Source of the DNA: Phycisphaerae bacterium
GTDB lineage: Bacteria; Planctomycetota; Phycisphaerae; UBA1845; Fen-1342
Direction: 5' to 3'
DNA length: 64,000 nt
Assembly (NCBI GenBank): GCA_028277645.1
Contig: JANQFV010000015.1
Span: 217,951-281,950, forward strand
Part shown: in pieces, positions 52,762-62,072 of the stretch
How the letters are laid out: each line of letters opens with the position of its first letter
Numbering within the stretch: the first letter of the stretch is position 1
Program-made: the position numbers and the translations under genes
Notes under the pieces: generated by a model
What the model was told of the DNA's origin: nothing
What the model saw: the letters and a program-made list of their open reading frames with translations, nothing else
Database searches by the model: none

Positions 52762-54888
52762 ATGTCCCGCCGACTCATGCTCATCGCACTGTTGCCGCTC
52801 ACGCTCACCGCCTGCATCCAGCGCTTCGACCCCAGCATGTATCCCGAAACGCCGCGGCACGATCGGGTGGACACGCTGCACGGCCAATCGATCGCCGACC
52901 CGTATCGCTGGTTGGAGGATGAGCAGAGCGAAGCCGCACAGGAGTGGATTACGGCGCAGAACACGCTCACCGAGCGCGCCCTGGCACCATTCCATAGCAC
53001 GCGTGAGGAGATCGCAGCCGAATTGACCGCCCTTTATGGCGTGGACTCTGTCTCCAACATCCGCCCAGCGGGCGAGCGTTACTTCTTCACCATGCGTGAA
53101 CACGGTCAGAATCACAGCGTGATCCGCTACTGGGACGCCAAGTGGCAGGATCAGCCGTTCGCGGCCGGCAAGGTCGCGATCAATCCAAACGAGTTCAGCG
53201 CCGACGGCACGGTTGCACTGGACTGGTGGTTTCCGTCGCCGAACGGGCGCTACATTACCTACGGCAAGTCGTCCAGCGGATCGGAGAAGAGCACGCTCTA
53301 CATTCGTGACGTCACAACCGGCCAGGATCTGGCAGACGAGATTCCGCACACGCAGTACTGCAACGTGGCCTGGAACGCCGACGGCACCGGGTTCTACTAC
53401 AACCGCTGCCCCGATCCGGCGACGGTGCCCGCAGGCGAAGAGAACTTCCACATGCGGGTCTACTTCCACCGCGTGGGAACTGACTGGCAGCAGGACCGCT
53501 ACGTTTGGGGCAAGGGCCGCCCGATCGACGAAGAGCCGCGGCCGTACGCGTCGAGCGATGGGCAATACGTGCTGCTCAACTTCTTCAAGGATCCCTCGGT
53601 TGATGACCTGTACATCAAGTGGGCGGATGACGAGCAGCCGTTTCAGTCGGTCTCCGCCGGTCTGAACGCGATCACGCACGGCGACGTCGCGGCCGGCCGT
53701 CTGTATCTGCTCACTAACCATCAGGCGCCGCGTTACCGCATCTGCGTCACGTCGGTTGACAAACCTGGCCCGGAGCACTGGACCACGATCGTGCCCGAAC
53801 AGAAAGGCGTGATCGACGCGTTCGACATCGTCGACGGCAAGCTCGTCGTGCGCCTCAGTGAGAACGTCCGTTCTCGACTGATCGTGTACGACCTCGATGG
53901 GCACCTGATGTACGAGATTCCGCTGCCGGGGCTCGGCACGGTGACGAGTATGCGCGGCGGCCTGGACAAGCCGGACCTGTTCTTCACGTTTGCGTCGTGG
54001 GTCGTGCCGACCGTCGTATACCACTACGACCTGCGCACACGCCAATCGACCGTCCTGCACCGGACCGAGAGCCCGGTCGATCTGAGCCAGTTCGAGACCA
54101 CGCAGATCTGGGCCACGTCTGAGGACGGCACCCGCGTGCCCATCTTCGTCGTCGCCCGCAAGGACATCGTCCTCGACGGCAGCAACCCCACGCTGCTCTA
54201 CGGCTACGGCGGCTTCAACAACAGCTTCTTTCCCTACTATCGCCCGCGCATCGTGCCCTTCCTCGAGCGCGGCGGCGTCTGGGCCTTGGCCAACATCCGC
54301 GGCGGCGGCGAATTTGGTCAGCCCTGGCACGACGGCGGTCGACGCGAGCTGAAGCAGAACTGCTTTAACGACTTCTACGCCGCCGGCGAGCGGCTGATCG
54401 AGCTCGGTTACACCAACCCCAGCCGGCTGGCGTGCAAGGGCGGCAGCAACGGCGGCCTGCTGATCGGAGCGGCGGTGACGCAACGTCCGGATCTGTTCCA
54501 GGCGGCGCTATCGCAGGTGCCGCTGATGGACATGCTGCGCTTCCACCTGTGGGGCATGGGCGCGCAGTGGGTGCACGAGTATGGCGATCCCGAGAAACCC
54601 GCCGAGTTCGCCTGGCTGCGCGCGTACTCGCCATACCACAACATCGACGGCAGCACCGACTACCCCGCGACGCTGATCGTCACAGCGGAAGCGGACAACC
54701 GCGTCGACACGGCGCATGCGTTCAAGATGACCGCGGCACTCCAGCACGCGACGTCCGGAACGCGCCCAATCCTACTCCGCTGCGAACGCAAGGCAGGCCA
54801 TGGCGCCGGCAAGCCGTTGAACATGCGCATCGCCCACCAGAGCGAGGACTGGACGTTCCTGATGTGGCAGCTCGGGATGATCGACTGA
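52762..54888 (+). CDS. Prolyl oligopeptidase (S9A) lipoprotein
   Basis: 708 residues. The signal peptide ends in a lipobox LTAC. The N-terminal part (ETPRHDRVDTLHGQSIADPYRWLED) and seven-bladed propeller (about 75-440) are typical of prolyl endopeptidase. The hydrolase domain has YGYGGFNNSF, NIRGGGEFGQ.W, the nucleophile Ser562 in GGSNGGLL, the acid region EADNRVDTAHAFK and the base His in KAGHGAGKP. Cleaves short Pro-containing peptides; here from the outer face of the membrane, together with the divergent S8 protease. Confidence 0.95.
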   Translation: MSRRLMLIALLPLTLTACIQRFDPSMYPETPRHDRVDTLHGQSIADPYRWLEDEQSEAAQEWITAQNTLTERALAPFHSTREEIAAELTALYGVDSVSNIRPAGERYFFTMREHGQNHSVIRYWDAKWQDQPFAAGKVAINPNEFSADGTVALDWWFPSPNGRYITYGKSSSGSEKSTLYIRDVTTGQDLADEIPHTQYCNVAWNADGTGFYYNRCPDPATVPAGEENFHMRVYFHRVGTDWQQDRYVWGKGRPIDEEPRPYASSDGQYVLLNFFKDPSVDDLYIKWADDEQPFQSVSAGLNAITHGDVAAGRLYLLTNHQAPRYRICVTSVDKPGPEHWTTIVPEQKGVIDAFDIVDGKLVVRLSENVRSRLIVYDLDGHLMYEIPLPGLGTVTSMRGGLDKPDLFFTFASWVVPTVVYHYDLRTRQSTVLHRTESPVDLSQFETTQIWATSEDGTRVPIFVVARKDIVLDGSNPTLLYGYGGFNNSFFPYYRPRIVPFLERGGVWALANIRGGGEFGQPWHDGGRRELKQNCFNDFYAAGERLIELGYTNPSRLACKGGSNGGLLIGAAVTQRPDLFQAALSQVPLMDMLRFHLWGMGAQWVHEYGDPEKPAEFAWLRAYSPYHNIDGSTDYPATLIVTAEADNRVDTAHAFKMTAALQHATSGTRPILLRCERKAGHGAGKPLNMRIAHQSEDWTFLMWQLGMID

Positions 54889-54890
54889 CA

Positions 54891-54984
54891 CCGTCCCCCC
54901 TTGAGGGGGGACCACAGGGGGGTGAAGCGTCGGCGTGACGTATGATCCACCCTCCCCCAGCCCCTCCCTGGAAGGGAGGGGAGT
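54891..54984 (+). repeat. Composite CCCCCC-TTGAG / CCCCTCCCT palindromic repeat, copy B
   Basis: Part 1: CCCCCCTTGAGGGGGG then ACCACAGGGGGGTGAAGCGTCGGCG. Part 2: CCACCCTCCCCCAGCCCCTCCCTGGAAGGGAGGGGAGT. Fills the gap between two convergent genes. Confidence 0.85.
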
Positions 54985-54994
54985 AATCACCACT

Positions 54995-57976
54995 CTACGT
55001 CCTCCGCCCGCGCCATAGGCCGAGGATGCACAGCGCCACCATCGCCGCGCTTGCCCCCCCACAACCACACGCGGGTGCCGGTTGTTCCGTCGCCTGGAGC
55101 GAGATCGCCGTTGTTGTATCAGCTTCGGACGGCGCGGGCTCGGTATTGCCCAGCCGGTCGCGGGCCACGCTGTAGAACTTGTACGTGGATCCGACCTCGC
55201 CGGTGTACGTAGCGCTGGTCGCCTTTGTCTGCTCCTGCCACGCTGAATAGCTCCCGTTGTCGCGCGACACGTAGACCGTGTAGTCCTGCACGCCGGAGCC
55301 GGCATCCGTGCCCGCCCAGGCGACGGCCAGACTCGTCGAGTTGGAGACCGATGACAACGCGGCCACGGCACTGGTGGGCGGAGTGCGATCGATCGTGCGC
55401 TGCACGACGTTGGTATCGATTGGGTCGTTCAGATCAAAGTAGATCCGCGCCTGGTTGGTGATCGTCGCGCCGTCCGCCAGCGACGCCTCGGACTTCACCG
55501 TGAACTCCACCCAGCCCTGCCCCTGCGGCGGCGTCACATTCGGCGGCAGATTCAGCGCATTGAATGTCCAGGTGATCGTCCGCGTGGTGGCATTGAGGTC
55601 GACCGAAAGCTTGTCCGGGTGGCTGCTGTCGCCGATGACGAGCGTGTCCCAGTCGAGATCGTCGTCCAGCACATCGGTGATACGTACCTGTTGTGCGTTG
55701 GCGGAAGCCGTCGCGACATTCTCGAATCGAATCCGGAACGACAGCGTTTCCGACCCACGCATGTATTGCCCCACACCAACTGCGCATAGCTTGTCGTTCG
55801 GATCTGACGGGAATATCACGCCGAACGTAACGAGCGAGACCGCGAAGTCAAAGCAACTCTTGATATCGCTGACCGCGCCGAACGTGACGGCGAAGACCGG
55901 CATCGCCTGCGGAACCAGAGCGGTGACGACGAGTTGGGCCAGCGCCTTCGCGATTATGCTGCTGACCTTGGCCGCACCGTATTCGATTGCGACCTGGCGA
56001 ATCACATCGCCAACGACGCCCTCCCCCGTTGCACTCAGGCTATTCTCGCCCCGACGGCGCAGCTCGGCGTTGATGCCCTTGATCACTGCGTCGCCGAACG
56101 TGCAGAGCTCGCCGATCGCGCCTTCACGCTGGGTGTCTTTGCGCGTCAGCGTCACGCCGGCCGTCGTGCCGGACGACGGGCCCTGTACGTACCCCACGAT
56201 GCCGAACATCTCGACGTCCCACGTCGCAGGGCTGGTATCCTGCCCGGCCACGGCGACCTCGACCGTGTACGTGCGTTGCGGCGGGAGACGGCTCACCCAG
56301 ACGCGTACCGGTTGGTCGTCCGCCACGTGCTCCTCGGCCGGCTCTGTCGCGACGCCGGGAATTGTCGGCGGCACGGTGACCGTGAAGCGTGTGCCGGCGG
56401 TGAGGTTGAACGTGATGATCAGGTCTTCGAGATCGACGTTGCCGGTGTTCTTCGCGCGGACCAGGACGATGGCCTCCGGTGCGCCGACGACGGCCTCGAT
56501 CACGCGATCGCCCAGCAGATCCAGCGTCGCCTCTTCGCGGTCCTCCTCGACCGTAAAGCCCTGCGCGATCTGCCAGGCCGAGCCCGACGGCGGCGTGAAC
56601 ACGACGTCGTACTTTCCGGTCTGAGCACCGGTCAGGTCGAACGTCGTTTCGATCGTGCCGTCGGCGAACACGCTGGTGTTCGTACCAGCAATGTCCGACT
56701 GTCCGGACCGGCGGAGCGCAACCGCTGTGCCCGCCGTGAAGCTCCCCACCACGCGCACGGTGACGTTGCCGTGATTGCCGCCGCGATCCGGCACGATCAG
56801 TCCCGAGGTCGGCGAGATCGACAGCGCGATCGACAACGCACCGCTACCTCCCGCGGCGAAGTACAGTTTGTCGCCGTCCGGGTGAATCACCATCTCGTGC
56901 GCGTTGTAGACGCCGAGACCATCCCAGCCCGAGCCCTCCGGCATGTTGATCCCGGTCAGACCGTTGCTACCCAGGCCATCCAGATCGACCAGGTCGTACG
57001 TCGCCCCGCTGGCAACCAGCAACTCCTCGCCGCCGTAGGTCGTTCGTCGTGACGTTCCCGACGAAAGGCCCCAGCCCTGGTAGTAGATGTACGCTCCGTT
57101 CGGCGACTGCGCGACGCACGACGGATCCCAGTTACTCCAGGCATCGAGCGCAACCGTCTGATACACGCTCATGGTGGACGTCTGCCAGACGTTGCCGTAC
57201 GAGTCGAACAGCAGATCGCCGGCGGCGTTGACGGCGATTTGTGGCTCGCCCCCGGCGCTGACCGCGTTCGGCATGTCGACAGTGTTCAATGTCAGGCCGG
57301 CGTACGAGCCGCCCGTCAGACCGTCGATGGTGACGAGCGGGTACAGACCACCCGCGCCCCGGTCGCCGACGACATACAGGCGATCATCGTCCGGGCTCAG
57401 CGCGATGCGGTACGCGTCCAGCCAACCGGTGGACCAGCCCGGATTCGCGCCGACCAGACCGTTCACCAGACCACCCGGGACGGTGTCGACGAAGCTCGCC
57501 CCGCCGCCGCTGAGGTCGATAACGAAAATCTCGTCTCCACCGGCGGCGTACGCGGTCTGGCCGTCGGATGTGACGACGATGTGCCCCTCCCACGTCCAGG
57601 GGGCGGCGACGTTGTTCACAGTCGTGTTCGTGCTCGGGTCGATCTCCATCAGTCGGGTGCGCGAAGTAACGAAGGTGCGTCCCGTCGGTCCGACGGTGAT
57701 CCCGCCGATGAAGTCGTTGTTCGGCAGGGTGATGGTAGTGATCAGGCTGTCGTCGGACATATCGATTACCGCGACACGTTCATACGCATCGGTGAAGTAC
57801 GCGCGCGAGCCGTCCGGCGCAACGGCTACCTGCGTCCACTCGCCGCTGCTGGGCATCGGCAGGTAGCTCACGATGCTATGCGACAGGGGGTGGTCGGCGG
57901 CGAGGGCGGTTGGCGTCAGCAGCACCAGCGCGAGTGTGAGGCAGATCACAGCGAAGTGTGCGCGGTCGTTTCTCAT
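54995..57976 (-). CDS. Large secreted YVTN-propeller protein with Ig-like domains and a Cys-Gly C-terminal sorting-like tail
   Basis: 993 residues; GAGAGGAT precedes the chosen ATG. A signal peptide (~8-26, ending LAAD) leads to a beta propeller of YVTN type (about 30-400: VAPDGSRAYFTDAYERVAVIDM, TSDGQTAYAAGGDEIFVIDL, given in outline). Then come Ig-like/CARDB-like segments (~410-560), a ~150-residue stretch with helices, a DUF11-like repeat (RIRFENVATASANAQQVRITDVL), and a fibronectin-type domain (~890-950). The end has CGCGG, one hydrophobic helix and RGRR, the layout of MYXO-CTERM-type sorting signals. Probably a surface protein. Confidence 0.82.
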   Translation of the reverse strand: MRNDRAHFAVICLTLALVLLTPTALAADHPLSHSIVSYLPMPSSGEWTQVAVAPDGSRAYFTDAYERVAVIDMSDDSLITTITLPNNDFIGGITVGPTGRTFVTSRTRLMEIDPSTNTTVNNVAAPWTWEGHIVVTSDGQTAYAAGGDEIFVIDLSGGGASFVDTVPGGLVNGLVGANPGWSTGWLDAYRIALSPDDDRLYVVGDRGAGGLYPLVTIDGLTGGSYAGLTLNTVDMPNAVSAGGEPQIAVNAAGDLLFDSYGNVWQTSTMSVYQTVALDAWSNWDPSCVAQSPNGAYIYYQGWGLSSGTSRRTTYGGEELLVASGATYDLVDLDGLGSNGLTGINMPEGSGWDGLGVYNAHEMVIHPDGDKLYFAAGGSGALSIALSISPTSGLIVPDRGGNHGNVTVRVVGSFTAGTAVALRRSGQSDIAGTNTSVFADGTIETTFDLTGAQTGKYDVVFTPPSGSAWQIAQGFTVEEDREEATLDLLGDRVIEAVVGAPEAIVLVRAKNTGNVDLEDLIITFNLTAGTRFTVTVPPTIPGVATEPAEEHVADDQPVRVWVSRLPPQRTYTVEVAVAGQDTSPATWDVEMFGIVGYVQGPSSGTTAGVTLTRKDTQREGAIGELCTFGDAVIKGINAELRRRGENSLSATGEGVVGDVIRQVAIEYGAAKVSSIIAKALAQLVVTALVPQAMPVFAVTFGAVSDIKSCFDFAVSLVTFGVIFPSDPNDKLCAVGVGQYMRGSETLSFRIRFENVATASANAQQVRITDVLDDDLDWDTLVIGDSSHPDKLSVDLNATTRTITWTFNALNLPPNVTPPQGQGWVEFTVKSEASLADGATITNQARIYFDLNDPIDTNVVQRTIDRTPPTSAVAALSSVSNSTSLAVAWAGTDAGSGVQDYTVYVSRDNGSYSAWQEQTKATSATYTGEVGSTYKFYSVARDRLGNTEPAPSEADTTTAISLQATEQPAPACGCGGASAAMVALCILGLWRGRRT

Positions 57977-58043
57977 TGCGGATCCTCTCAGGAAGGCAAA
58001 CAAGTCTGTATTCACCACCCACTGTCCGATCGCATGGTGTCTC

Positions 58044-58112
58044 GGCGGGCAGAGCCCGCCCTGCCGCTCGTCCCCCGAAGACGTCGCCCGCAGAGGGGCG
58101 ACGCTACGCGCT
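58044..58112 (+). repeat. GGCGGGC palindrome plus GACGTCG-type repeat, copy 2
   Basis: GGCGGGC-AGA-GCCCGCC (58044-58060) is a perfect 7-bp hairpin; 58078-58112 matches the element at 31798-31832. Confidence 0.65.
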
Positions 58113-58155
58113 TCACCCTCCCTCTGCTCCTCCCTCAAGGAAGGGGAGCCTCAAC

Positions 58156-58239
58156 CGTCCCCCCTTTCAGGAGGGACTACAGGGGGGTAACGCGTCCGAC
58201 GTTCGAAAGCTCTACCCTCCCCTGCAAGGGAGGGGAGTC
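58156..58239 (+). repeat. Composite CCCCCC / CCCCTCCCT palindromic repeat, copy C
   Basis: Part 1 CCCCCCTTTCAGGAGGG then CTACAGGGGGGTAACGCGTCCGACG, followed by GTTCGAAAGCTCTACC and a shortened CCTCCCCTGCAAGGGAGGGG hairpin. Sits directly after the 3' end of the minus-strand TIM-barrel gene. Confidence 0.85.
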
Positions 58240-58246
58240 ATGTTGC

Positions 58247-59146
58247 CTACTGAAACCGCTGCAGCAGCTTCTGGCACTTTCTGATGCCTGAGTACTCATC
58301 CTGATCGGGGCCTTCGTACTCGATGCCGACGTAACCCGAATAGCCCGCATCCAGCACGATCTTCATCATCCGCGCGTAATCCGTGCCCGTCTCGTTTCCC
58401 TCGACATCGAAATTGTGACACTTCGCGCTGACCGCCTTGGCGAATGGCATCATCTTGCGCACCGCGTCGTAGCGGTTGACCTCTTCCGGGAAGTTGCCGA
58501 AATCGGGCAGCGTACCGAAAAGCGGATCGTTGACCTGCTTGATGACCTTCACGAGCGCGTCGGGGTAGGACGAGAAATTCCAGTGGTTCTCGATGATCAC
58601 GTTGATCTTGTCCGGCCGAGCCAGTTCGACCAGCTTGGCGAAGCTCTCGGCACAGCGCTTGTGCGCGTCGTCATCTTCCGGGCCGCCCTTCCCCGTGTTG
58701 CAGCGGATCGAGTGGCAACCGAGCACCGCGGCCACGTCGAGCCACTTGCGATGTTGGCGAATCGCCTGGTCGCGTTCCTTCTTGTCCGGGTGCGACATGT
58801 CGCCTTCGCCGTCGCACATGATCAGCAGGATCTTCACGCCCAGGTCGTTCGCTCGCTTGAGCAGGTCTTTGCAGTAGTTGTACTGCGGACTGGGGAAGAA
58901 CGAGTTCACCAGCTCGAGCCCGGAGATGTCGAATTCCTCCCGGCAGACCTTGGGCATGTCGATCTGCTTGAGCTTGCCGGCGTAGAACATGCGGTGAAAC
59001 GACCAGGCGGCGATCGAGATCTCGAACTTGGGCTTCATGGTGGGCATCCAGGCGTAGACAGGAACGGATGACGCGAGCGCCACGCCGCCGACGGCGTGCG
59101 CCCCGCGTTTCAGAAACGAACGGCGGGTGCAATGATCCAAAGACAT
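58247..59146 (-). CDS. Tat-exported sugar phosphate isomerase/epimerase-type TIM-barrel protein
   Basis: 299 residues from the ATG that gives a twin-arginine signal (TRRSFLKRGA). The fold is xylose-isomerase-like: FEISIAAWSFHRMFYAG, GVKILLIMCDGEGDM, IENHWNFSSYPDAL (metal-binding Glu and His), GTLPDFGNFP and GYVGIEYEG. Metal ligands Glu, Asp, His and Glu can be picked out in these motifs. Many planctomycetes have large families of such exported proteins acting on sugars. Substrate unknown. Confidence 0.85.
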   Translation of the reverse strand: MSLDHCTRRSFLKRGAHAVGGVALASSVPVYAWMPTMKPKFEISIAAWSFHRMFYAGKLKQIDMPKVCREEFDISGLELVNSFFPSPQYNYCKDLLKRANDLGVKILLIMCDGEGDMSHPDKKERDQAIRQHRKWLDVAAVLGCHSIRCNTGKGGPEDDDAHKRCAESFAKLVELARPDKINVIIENHWNFSSYPDALVKVIKQVNDPLFGTLPDFGNFPEEVNRYDAVRKMMPFAKAVSAKCHNFDVEGNETGTDYARMMKIVLDAGYSGYVGIEYEGPDQDEYSGIRKCQKLLQRFQ

Positions 59147-59486
59147 CACGGTGCTCCCACGATTGTCAGAAGTTGTGCAGATCATACGGGCTGCGGGTAC
59201 GAGTTTGAAGAGCAGCAGACAACCCCTCCCTTGTGGGCGGGGCCGGGGGAAGGTGACGCGCGAACTGACGCCGTCATTCCGAACGCAGTGAGGAATCTAC
59301 GTCCATGTCCGACGCAACCGACGAATCGCGCGTAGATCCCTCCTCCCTTCGGTCGTCGGGATGACGGGAATGGCGGATCTGGTACCGACGGCCATCACGG
59401 TCAACGAAAACTCAGGAACCCCATCCACTCGTCCGCGTCCAAATGGCAAAGCAGTCGCTAACGCCGAATTCCACAAGGAGAGCACC
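59147..59486. other. Divergent intergenic region made largely of repeats
   Basis: 340 bases without a gene between the TIM-barrel and VIT/vWA genes. It contains a CCCCTCCC-type repeat (59221-59254) and the second GTCATTCC element (59270-59367). AAGGAG (59475-59480) serves the VIT/vWA gene. Confidence 0.6.
59221..59367. repeat. CCCCTCCC repeat copy E followed by GTCATTCC element copy 2
   Basis: 59221-59254 is an inverted, diverged copy of the CCCCTCCC family. 59270-59302 (CGCCGTCATTCCGAACGCAG to GGAATCTACG) and 59330-59367 (GCGTAGATCC to GGGATGACGG) are the two arms of the inverted element. Confidence 0.75.
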
Positions 59487-61910
59487 ATGTCAGCCAGTCG
59501 CATGCGCTATCTGTGCGCACTCCTCACACTCGTACTTGGAACCACGCTGACCGCCTCGGCGGACCGAATGCCCGGCGGGCAGCTTCAGATTCTCGGGCCT
59601 GAGGGTGCCGTCGGGGCCTGCCCACTCAAACACACCAACGTCGAGGCCGATATCGCCGGTTTTCTCGGGCGCGTCACCGTGCGGCAGATCTTCCACAACC
59701 CCACCGACCGCAAGATCGAAGCCATCTATGTCTTCCCCCTGCCCGATGACGCCGCGGTCGACGACATGGTGATGTTCGTCGGCGATCGGAAGATCGTCGG
59801 TCAGATCAAGGAGCGCGAAGAAGCCCAGGAAATCTACGAGGCCGCCCGCGCCGCCGGCTATGTCGCCAGCCTGCTCGACCAGGAACGGCCGAACATCTTC
59901 ACGCAGTCGGTCGCGAACATCGAGCCCGGGGTCGAGGTGATCATTGAGCTCAGCTACGTCGAGACGCTGAGGTACGAAGACGGACTGTTCGAATGGGTGT
60001 TCCCGATGGTCGTCGGTCCGCGTTACATCCCGGGTGGCGGTAGTGCGCCGGCACCGATGACGACCGGACAGCCGACGCCGGAAGTTCCCGACGCCGACCG
60101 TATCACGCCGCCGGTGACACCCAAAGGCACGCGGGCCGGACACGACATCGACCTAACGGTCACAATCGACGGCGGCATGCCGGTGAAGGACGTCGCCTGC
60201 GAACTGCACGACGTCGACGTCGCGAAGCTCCAACGGCGGGTCGACAGCCCCGTGCAGGTCACGCTCAAGAACAAGGCTGAGATCCCGAACCGCGACTTCA
60301 TCCTGAGCTACCGGCTCGAAGGCAACGGCATCGGCGACGCGTTCCTGCTGCACGAGGATGAGCGCGGGCACTTCTTCACGCTGATTCTCCAGCCACCGGA
60401 GCGGGTCGTGCCGGCCCGGCTGGTCGCACGTGAGCTGATCTTTGTGCTGGACACGTCGGGCTCGATGCGCGGCTTTCCGATCGACAAGTCAAAGGAGGTG
60501 ATGAACCAGCTCATCGGCACGATGCGACCGGAGGACACGTTCAACGTCATCACGTTTGCCGGCAACACGCGCGTCCTGTGGAACGCGCCCCGGGCTGCGA
60601 GCAACCGCAACATCGCGAAGGCCCAGAAGTTCCTGAACTCCCACACCGGCGGTGGTGGGACGGAGATGATGAAGGCGATCCGTGCCGCGCTCGAACGCCA
60701 GACCGAAGGACACGCCGATGCGATCCGCGTGGTGTGCTTCATGACCGACGGCTACGTAGGCAACGACTTTGAGATCATCGACGCGATCAAGAAGAACGTC
60801 GGCACGACGCGCGTGTTCGCGTTCGGCGCGGGCAACAGCGTGAACCGTTTCCTGCTGGACGGGATGGCCCAGGCCGGGCGCGGCGAGGTCGAGTACGTGA
60901 CGCTTGCCGGCGACGCGGATGCGGCAGTCGAGCGTTTCCACGAGCGAATCCTGGCACCGGTACTGACGGATATCGCGATCGACTGGGGTGCTCTGCCGGT
61001 CGAAGAGGTCTATCCGCAGCACATCCCCGATCTGTTCAGCACCAAGCCGATCGTCGTGCATGGGCGTCTGGCCGGCCCGGCGACGGGCACGTTCCGATTG
61101 CTCGGTAATACCGGTTCGGGGCCGTATGAGGCGGAGATCGACGTCGCACAGCCCGAAGCTCAGCCCGATCATCCGGCGATTGCGTCGCTGTGGGCGCGGG
61201 CCAAGGTCGCGGACCTGATGATGCAGGACTACTTCGCGCTCCAGCGCGGCGAGTTCCCCGATGAGTTGAAGCAGCAGATCATCGAGCTCGGCCTGGACTA
61301 TCGCCTGATGACGCAGTTCACGAGCTTCGTCGCGGTCGAGGAGATGACGGTCACCGCCGACGGCGAGTCGGTGACGGTGCGCGTTCCGGTCGAGATGCCG
61401 GAGGGTGTGAGCTACGAGGGCGTCTTCGGCGAGCCGGTACTCGGCGCCAGATTCCAGGTCTTGCAAGGCCTGGGTTACGCAGGTGGGAAGGCCGGCGGTC
61501 GTGGACGCGCGGCGCCGAGCCGGGTCCCCCGTACCGGACGAATGGTCGCTCCCAAGCCCGTCACCGCCGACGCCGAAGAAATGACCGACCGAGGCTTCGG
61601 GATCAAGCTCGAGCCCGCCGACAAGCTCGCAGCGAGCCTGCGTGGTCTTGCGGATAAGGTCACCCAGGCCGGCCCGGACGGCAACTTCGCCGACGGGCGG
61701 CTGAAGGTCGTCGATCACCGCGTGGACGTGATGATCTACCTGAGCGACATGTCGACCCAGACTGTCGAACAGCTTACGAAGCTCGGCTTCGTCCAAACCA
61801 GCGAGAGCAAGGCGATCGCGCTGGTCATCGGCTCGATCGATGTGCGCAAGCTGGAAGAGCTGGTGGAACTCGAAGTCGTGCTCCGCGTACGGCCGGTGGT
61901 AGAACCGTAA
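59487..61910 (+). CDS. Secreted VIT-domain and von Willebrand factor A-domain protein
   Basis: 807 residues, ATG set by AAGGAG. A signal peptide ends near LTASAD. Residues ~15-160 are a VIT domain (VEADIAGFLGRVTVRQIFHNP, EAIYVFPLPDDAAVDDM in outline). The vWA domain (~315-490) has an intact metal-adhesion site: DTSGSM at ~321, Thr in the GGTEMMKA loop and Asp in CFMTDGYVG. The ITIH/VIT-vWA architecture is shared with inter-alpha-trypsin inhibitor heavy chains and many planctomycete secreted proteins. A Gly/Arg-rich linker (about 665-690) precedes the C-terminal domain. Confidence 0.92.
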   Translation: MSASRMRYLCALLTLVLGTTLTASADRMPGGQLQILGPEGAVGACPLKHTNVEADIAGFLGRVTVRQIFHNPTDRKIEAIYVFPLPDDAAVDDMVMFVGDRKIVGQIKEREEAQEIYEAARAAGYVASLLDQERPNIFTQSVANIEPGVEVIIELSYVETLRYEDGLFEWVFPMVVGPRYIPGGGSAPAPMTTGQPTPEVPDADRITPPVTPKGTRAGHDIDLTVTIDGGMPVKDVACELHDVDVAKLQRRVDSPVQVTLKNKAEIPNRDFILSYRLEGNGIGDAFLLHEDERGHFFTLILQPPERVVPARLVARELIFVLDTSGSMRGFPIDKSKEVMNQLIGTMRPEDTFNVITFAGNTRVLWNAPRAASNRNIAKAQKFLNSHTGGGGTEMMKAIRAALERQTEGHADAIRVVCFMTDGYVGNDFEIIDAIKKNVGTTRVFAFGAGNSVNRFLLDGMAQAGRGEVEYVTLAGDADAAVERFHERILAPVLTDIAIDWGALPVEEVYPQHIPDLFSTKPIVVHGRLAGPATGTFRLLGNTGSGPYEAEIDVAQPEAQPDHPAIASLWARAKVADLMMQDYFALQRGEFPDELKQQIIELGLDYRLMTQFTSFVAVEEMTVTADGESVTVRVPVEMPEGVSYEGVFGEPVLGARFQVLQGLGYAGGKAGGRGRAAPSRVPRTGRMVAPKPVTADAEEMTDRGFGIKLEPADKLAASLRGLADKVTQAGPDGNFADGRLKVVDHRVDVMIYLSDMSTQTVEQLTKLGFVQTSESKAIALVIGSIDVRKLEELVELEVVLRVRPVVEP

Positions 61911-61932
61911 CGTCGCCAACCAATCAATGACC

Positions 61933-61955
61933 GGGCAGGACCGGGGGGCCTGCCC
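61933..61955 (+). terminator. Terminator hairpin after the VIT/vWA gene
   Basis: GGGCAGG / CCTGCCC 7-bp stem with a 9-base loop, followed by TTGTCATTT, 22 bases after the stop codon. Confidence 0.65.
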
Positions 61956-61970
61956 TTGTCATTTACATCT

Positions 61971-62060
61971 TCCCCCCTCTCAGGAGGGACAACAGGGGGG
62001 ACGCGTCCGCCGTTCGAATGCTCTACCCTCCCCCGGCCCCTCCCTGCAAGGGAGGGGTGT
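61971..62060 (+). repeat. Composite CCCCCC / CCCCTCCCT palindromic repeat, copy D
   Basis: CCCCCCTCTCAGGAGGG, ACAACAGGGGGGACGCGTCCG, CGTTCGAATGCTCTACC, then CCTCCCCCGGCCCCTCCCTGCAAGGGAGGGG. Lies between the 3' ends of the VIT/vWA and ammonia-lyase genes. Confidence 0.85.
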
Positions 62061-62072
62061 CAGAGCCGCTGC

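Noticed and set aside
52738..54483. Long 581-codon minus-strand open frame
   Set aside because: Antisense shadow of the prolyl oligopeptidase gene, caused by high GC; no domain or ribosome-binding site.
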